Shown here piece by piece: positions 61,072-64,000 of a stretch of 64,000 nt of DNA. The position numbers were made by a program, and so were the translations under genes. The notes below the pieces were generated by a model that was given only the letters and a program-made list of their open reading frames with translations, did not search any database and was not told where the DNA came from. The number at the start of each line of letters is the position of its first letter. The first letter of the stretch is position 1. Source of the DNA: Micromonospora_J zhanjiangensis (GTDB lineage: Bacteria; Actinomycetota; Actinomycetes; Mycobacteriales; Micromonosporaceae); assembly GCF_042650605.1 (NCBI RefSeq), contig NZ_JBHSBN010000004.1:258947-322946 (forward strand), in the 5' to 3' direction.

Positions 61072-62375
61072 GCGCGCTCGTGGAACGTTGGTCGCAGGTC
61101 CTGATGGACAACTACGGCACGCCGCCGCTGGCGCTGGTCTCCGGCCGCGGCGCGGTCGTGGTCGACGACACCGGCCGGGAGTACGTCGACCTGCTCGGCG
61201 GCATCGCGGTCAACGTGCTCGGGCACGCCCACCCGGCGGTGGTGGCGGCGGTGAGCCGGCAGGTCGCCACCCTCGGCCACGTGTCCAACCTGTACGTGGC
61301 CGAACCGCCGGTGGCGCTCGCGGAGCTGCTGCTGGCGCTGGCCGGCCGGCCCGGGCGGGTGTTCTTCGCCAACTCCGGCGCGGAGGCCAACGAGGCGGCG
61401 TTCAAGCTGTCCCGGCGGACCGGCCGCTCGCACGTGGTGGCCACCGACGGCGGCTTCCACGGCCGGACGATGGGCGCGTTGGCGCTCACCGGGCAGCCGG
61501 CCAAGGCCGATCCGTTCCGACCGCTGCCCGGTGAGGTCACCCACGTCCCGTACGGCGACGCCGCGGCGCTGGCCGACGCGGTCACCGACCGCACCGCGAT
61601 GGTGATCGTCGAGCCGATCCAGGGCGAGAACGGTGTGGTCGTGCCGCCGGCCGGTTACCTGGCCGAGGCCCGGCGGATCACCGCCCGGCACGGCGCGCTG
61701 CTGGTGCTGGACGAGGTGCAGACCGGCATGGGTCGCACCGGACACTGGTTCGCCCACCAGGCCGACCAGGTCGAGCCGGACGTGGTGACGCTGGCCAAGG
61801 GCCTCGGCGGTGGCCTGCCGATCGGCGCCTGCCTGGCCTTCGGTGACGCGGCGGAGCTGCTCGGGCCGGGCAGTCACGGCAGCACCTTCGGCGGCAACCC
61901 GGTCAGCTGCGCGGCGGCCCTGGCGGTGGTCTCCACCATCGCCGGCGAGGGCCTGCTGGACCACGTCAAGCGGGTCGGTGAGCGGATCCGGCGCGGTGTC
62001 GAGGAGCTGGGCCATCCGCTGGTGGCCGAGGTCCGCGGTGCCGGCCTGCTGCTCGGTCTGGTGCTGCGGGCGCCGGTCGCGGGCGCCACCGCCGACGCGT
62101 TGCGCGCGGCGGGCTTCCTGGTCAACCCGGTCAAGCCGGAGGTGATCCGGCTGGCCCCGCCGCTGATCCTCACCGCCGAGCAGGTCGACGCCTTCCTGGC
62201 CGCCCTGCCGGCGGCCCTGGACGCGGCCACCCCGGCCGGCCAGGCCACCGGCGCCGGCCAGGTCACCCATGCCGGCCAGGCCACCCCGGGCACTCCGACC
62301 CGCCAGGCCGGCGTGCCGGCGGCCCGGGGCGCGGCGGCCGGGAACACCCACGACGTACCGGATGGCAGGTCATGA
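61068..62375 (+). CDS. argD: Acetylornithine aminotransferase
   Basis: A 435-residue PLP enzyme. NYGTPPLALVSGRGAVVVDD, FANSGAEANEAAFKL, LDEVQTGMGRTG, the PLP lysine in TLAKGLGGGLPIG and STFGGNPVSCAAA are present. After residue 385 a tail of about 50 residues is made of AGQAT-type repeats and is not part of the fold. The ATG at 61068 overlaps the mini-ORF stop; its own stop overlaps the argF start. Confidence 0.96.
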   Translation: MSALVERWSQVLMDNYGTPPLALVSGRGAVVVDDTGREYVDLLGGIAVNVLGHAHPAVVAAVSRQVATLGHVSNLYVAEPPVALAELLLALAGRPGRVFFANSGAEANEAAFKLSRRTGRSHVVATDGGFHGRTMGALALTGQPAKADPFRPLPGEVTHVPYGDAAALADAVTDRTAMVIVEPIQGENGVVVPPAGYLAEARRITARHGALLVLDEVQTGMGRTGHWFAHQADQVEPDVVTLAKGLGGGLPIGACLAFGDAAELLGPGSHGSTFGGNPVSCAAALAVVSTIAGEGLLDHVKRVGERIRRGVEELGHPLVAEVRGAGLLLGLVLRAPVAGATADALRAAGFLVNPVKPEVIRLAPPLILTAEQVDAFLAALPAALDAATPAGQATGAGQVTHAGQATPGTPTRQAGVPAARGAAAGNTHDVPDGRS

Positions 62376-63307
62376 TCCGACACCTGTTGCGCGACGACGA
62401 CCTCGACCCGGTCGAGCAGGCGGCCGTGCTCGACCTGGCCGCCCGGATGAAGGCCGACCGGTTCGGCCACCGCCCACTGACCGGCCCGCGATCGGTGGCG
62501 GTGCTGTTCGACAAGCAGAGCCTGCGCACCCGGGTCTCGTTCGACGCCGGGATCGCCGAGCTGGGCGGTCACCCGATGGTGCTGGACACCCAGCTCACCC
62601 ACTTCGGTCGGGGCGAGACCCTGGCCGACGCGGCGCGGGTGCTGTCCCGGTACGTGGCGGCGATCGTGCTGCGTACCCACGGTGACGAGCGGATCACCGA
62701 ACTCGCCGCCGGCGCCACGGTGCCGGTGGTGAACGCGCTGACCGACGGCTTCCACCCGTGCCAACTACTGGCCGACCTGCTCACCGTCCGCGAGCGGTTC
62801 GGCGACACCACCGGCCGGACCCTGGCGTTCGTCGGCGACGCCGGCAACAACATGGCCCAGTCGTACCTGCTCGCCGGCGCGACCGCCGGGATGCACGTAC
62901 GGGTGGCCGGGCCGGTCGGGCACGACCCGGCGCTGGAGGTGCTGGCCCGGGCCGCGAAGATCGCGGCCGGCACCGGCGGATCGGTCCGGCTGCTGCGCGA
63001 CCCGGCCGCGGCGGTGGCCGACGCGCAGGTCGTCGCCACCGACACCTGGACCTCGATGGGGCAGGAGAACGACGGCCGGGACCGGCTCACCCCGTTCCTG
63101 CCGTACCAGGTCAACAAGGAGCTGCTGGCCGGCGCCGCGCCGGACGCGATCGTGCTGCACTGCCTGCCGGCGCACCGCGGCGAGGAGATCACCGACGACG
63201 TGCTCGACGGGCCGAGCAGCGCCGTGTTCGACCAGGCGGAGAACCGGCTGCACGCGCAGAAGGCGGTGCTGACCTGGCTGCTGCGCGAGTCGGGGGGTGC
63301 CCGGTGA
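62372..63307 (+). CDS. argF: Ornithine carbamoyltransferase
   Basis: A 311-residue enzyme making citrulline from ornithine and carbamoyl phosphate. DKQSLRTRVSFDAG is the carbamoyl-phosphate loop, with SLRTR in place of the textbook STRTR; to my knowledge other actinobacterial OTCases vary here too. HPCQLLADLLTV and HCLPAHRGEEITDDVLDG are the other family motifs. ATGA overlap with argD and GTGA overlap with argR. Confidence 0.95.
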   Translation: MIRHLLRDDDLDPVEQAAVLDLAARMKADRFGHRPLTGPRSVAVLFDKQSLRTRVSFDAGIAELGGHPMVLDTQLTHFGRGETLADAARVLSRYVAAIVLRTHGDERITELAAGATVPVVNALTDGFHPCQLLADLLTVRERFGDTTGRTLAFVGDAGNNMAQSYLLAGATAGMHVRVAGPVGHDPALEVLARAAKIAAGTGGSVRLLRDPAAAVADAQVVATDTWTSMGQENDGRDRLTPFLPYQVNKELLAGAAPDAIVLHCLPAHRGEEITDDVLDGPSSAVFDQAENRLHAQKAVLTWLLRESGGAR

Positions 63308-63819
63308 CCGGCCCGTCGACCCGGGCCGCCCGGCACGCCCGGATCGTCGAGCTGATCCGGGGCACCCCGGTCCGGTCGCAGACCGAGTTGGCCGATCTGC
63401 TGGCCGCCGAGGGCGTCGCGGTCACCCAGGCAACCCTCTCCCGGGACCTGGAGGAACTCGGCGCGGTGAAGGTACGCGGGGGCGACGGGCCGGCCGTCTA
63501 CCTCATCCCCGAGGACGGCCACCGGCCGCTGCGGGACGCCGAGCAGGCACCGGCCCGGCTGGTCCGGCTGCTGCGCGAACTGCTCAACGGGACCGACGCC
63601 AGCGGCAACATCGCCGTCCTGCGTACCCCGCCGGGCGCGGCGCAGTACCTGGCCAGCGCGTTGGACCGGGCGGGACTGCCGGAGGTGGTCGGCACCATCG
63701 CCGGCGACGACACCGTCGTCGTGGTGGCCCGGGAGAACGTCGGCGGCGCGGCGCTGGCCGAGAAGCTCGCCGGGTGGGCGGTCCCGCCGGCCGGTTCGGC
63801 GACCATCGAGACGGACTGA
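63304..63819 (+). CDS. argR: Arginine repressor
   Basis: A 171-residue regulator. The N-terminal winged HTH (ARIVELIRGTPVRSQTELADLLAAEGVAVTQATLSRDLEEL) and the C-terminal hexamerisation and arginine-binding domain with GTIAGDDTVVVVAR are typical. By homology arginine-bound hexamers bind ARG boxes, here the candidate before argC. The GTG overlaps the argF stop. No argG or argH follows within the window; a transposon end comes first. Confidence 0.95.
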   Translation: MTGPSTRAARHARIVELIRGTPVRSQTELADLLAAEGVAVTQATLSRDLEELGAVKVRGGDGPAVYLIPEDGHRPLRDAEQAPARLVRLLRELLNGTDASGNIAVLRTPPGAAQYLASALDRAGLPEVVGTIAGDDTVVVVARENVGGAALAEKLAGWAVPPAGSATIETD

Positions 63820-63873
63820 TGTCGTCCGGTGACCACGACAGTGACTCCTCCGATGCCTGAAGGCACCGGCTTT
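63820..63873 (-). mobile_element. Probable right end of an IS200/IS605-type element
   Basis: Between argR and the tnpB end lies a short hairpin, TGCCTGAAGGCA at 63854-63865, of the kind found at IS605 right ends. The exact element boundary within this stretch cannot be set without an empty-site comparison. Confidence 0.45.
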
Positions 63874-64000
63874 TCAGGCCGCGGGTGCGGCCTGACGGGC
63901 AAGCCCTGCCCGCAGGATGTTGCTGGCCGCGTTCACGTCGGCGTGGGCGGTGTGCCCGCAGGCGACGCACCGGAATTCGGCTTGGGTGACGCGGTTCTGC
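63874..64000 (-). CDS. tnpB: TnpB (RNA-guided nuclease of an IS200/IS605-type element), C-terminal part only
   Basis: The 41 visible C-terminal residues, continuing beyond the window, contain the second half of the zinc ribbon (FRCVACG) and the final RuvC-type acidic motif HADVNAASNIL, both characteristic of TnpB. The tail LARQAAPAA is normal. TnpB is guided by an RNA that overlaps the 3' end of its gene and the element end. Whether a tnpA transposase accompanies it is not visible. Confidence 0.85.
   Translation of the reverse strand, partial: QNRVTQAEFRCVACGHTAHADVNAASNILRAGLARQAAPAA

Noticed and set aside
62510..62550. SLRTR in ArgF taken as evidence for a different carbamoyltransferase
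   Set aside because: The C-terminal HCLPAHRGEEI region and operon context are those of ornithine carbamoyltransferase, and actinobacterial ArgF proteins vary at this position.

Overview
The window is high-GC DNA (about 70-75 % by eye) from an actinomycete, most likely the family Micromonosporaceae (Micromonospora or a close relative). The pointers are a BldD regulator, the actinobacterial integration host factor mIHF, a helicase-motif-less PriA, an Scr1-type XRE/DUF397 pair, a SARP regulator with NB-ARC and TPR regions, frequent GTG starts, many ATGA/GTGA gene overlaps and leaderless TANNNT promoters. Most of it is conserved housekeeping chromosome with a few accessory insertions. I saw no rRNA, tRNA or CRISPR array.

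Layout. 1-2.3 kb: end of a serine hydrolase, a P-loop kinase and a lipoprotein polysaccharide deacetylase. 2.4-8.6 kb: shikimate genes aroC-aroK and aroB-aroQ, split by a divergent hydrolase/WYL-regulator pair, then efp-nusB. 8.7-20.3 kb: bldD, then the pyrimidine operon pyrR-pyrB-pyrC-carA-carB-pyrD-bioA-pyrF, with a biotin gene inside it. 20.5-29.4 kb: mIHF, gmk, rpoZ, coaBC, metK, priA, def, fmt, rsmB. 29.5-36.9 kb: a septum-formation lipoprotein, rpe, a response regulator with a GGDEF domain, and an FMN riboswitch driving ribD-ribE-ribM-ribBA-ribH. 37-45.4 kb: a solute-binding lipoprotein and then the most unusual region, a small eight-cysteine secreted-type peptide flanked by a SARP regulator, an ABC exporter, a MauD-like redoxin, a signal-peptidase-like S26 protein and a MauE-like redox membrane protein. 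45.5-48.8 kb: small accessory genes. 48.9-50.5 kb: hisE-hisG and a PH-domain membrane protein. 50.6-57.0 kb: infC-rpmI-rplT, a SpoU methyltransferase and pheS-pheT. 57.0-57.6 kb: decayed fragments of another S26 peptidase and another SARP regulator. 57.7-63.8 kb: argC-argJ-argB-argD-argF-argR under a candidate ArgR operator. 63.8-64 kb: the 3' end of a TnpB gene of an IS200/IS605-type element.

How the parts fit. The pyr, rib and arg operons each carry visible control: a PyrR-type RNA loop over the pyrR ribosome-binding site, an FMN riboswitch, and ArgR encoded at the end of its own operon. BldD keeps an intact c-di-GMP-binding signature, and a GGDEF-domain response regulator lies about 22 kb away.

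The best candidate for an undescribed system is the 38.0-44.8 kb peptide cluster. I infer a ribosomally made, disulfide-stabilised exported peptide: MauE and the redoxin would form its disulfides, the S26 protein would cleave its leader at a Thr-Ala-Ser-Ala site, and the ABC protein would export it under SARP control. A second unexpected pattern is in the arg operon, where three consecutive gene junctions are each bridged by a mini-ORF that overlaps both neighbours by four bases. Two of these mini-ORFs are built from a repeated 47-bp element.
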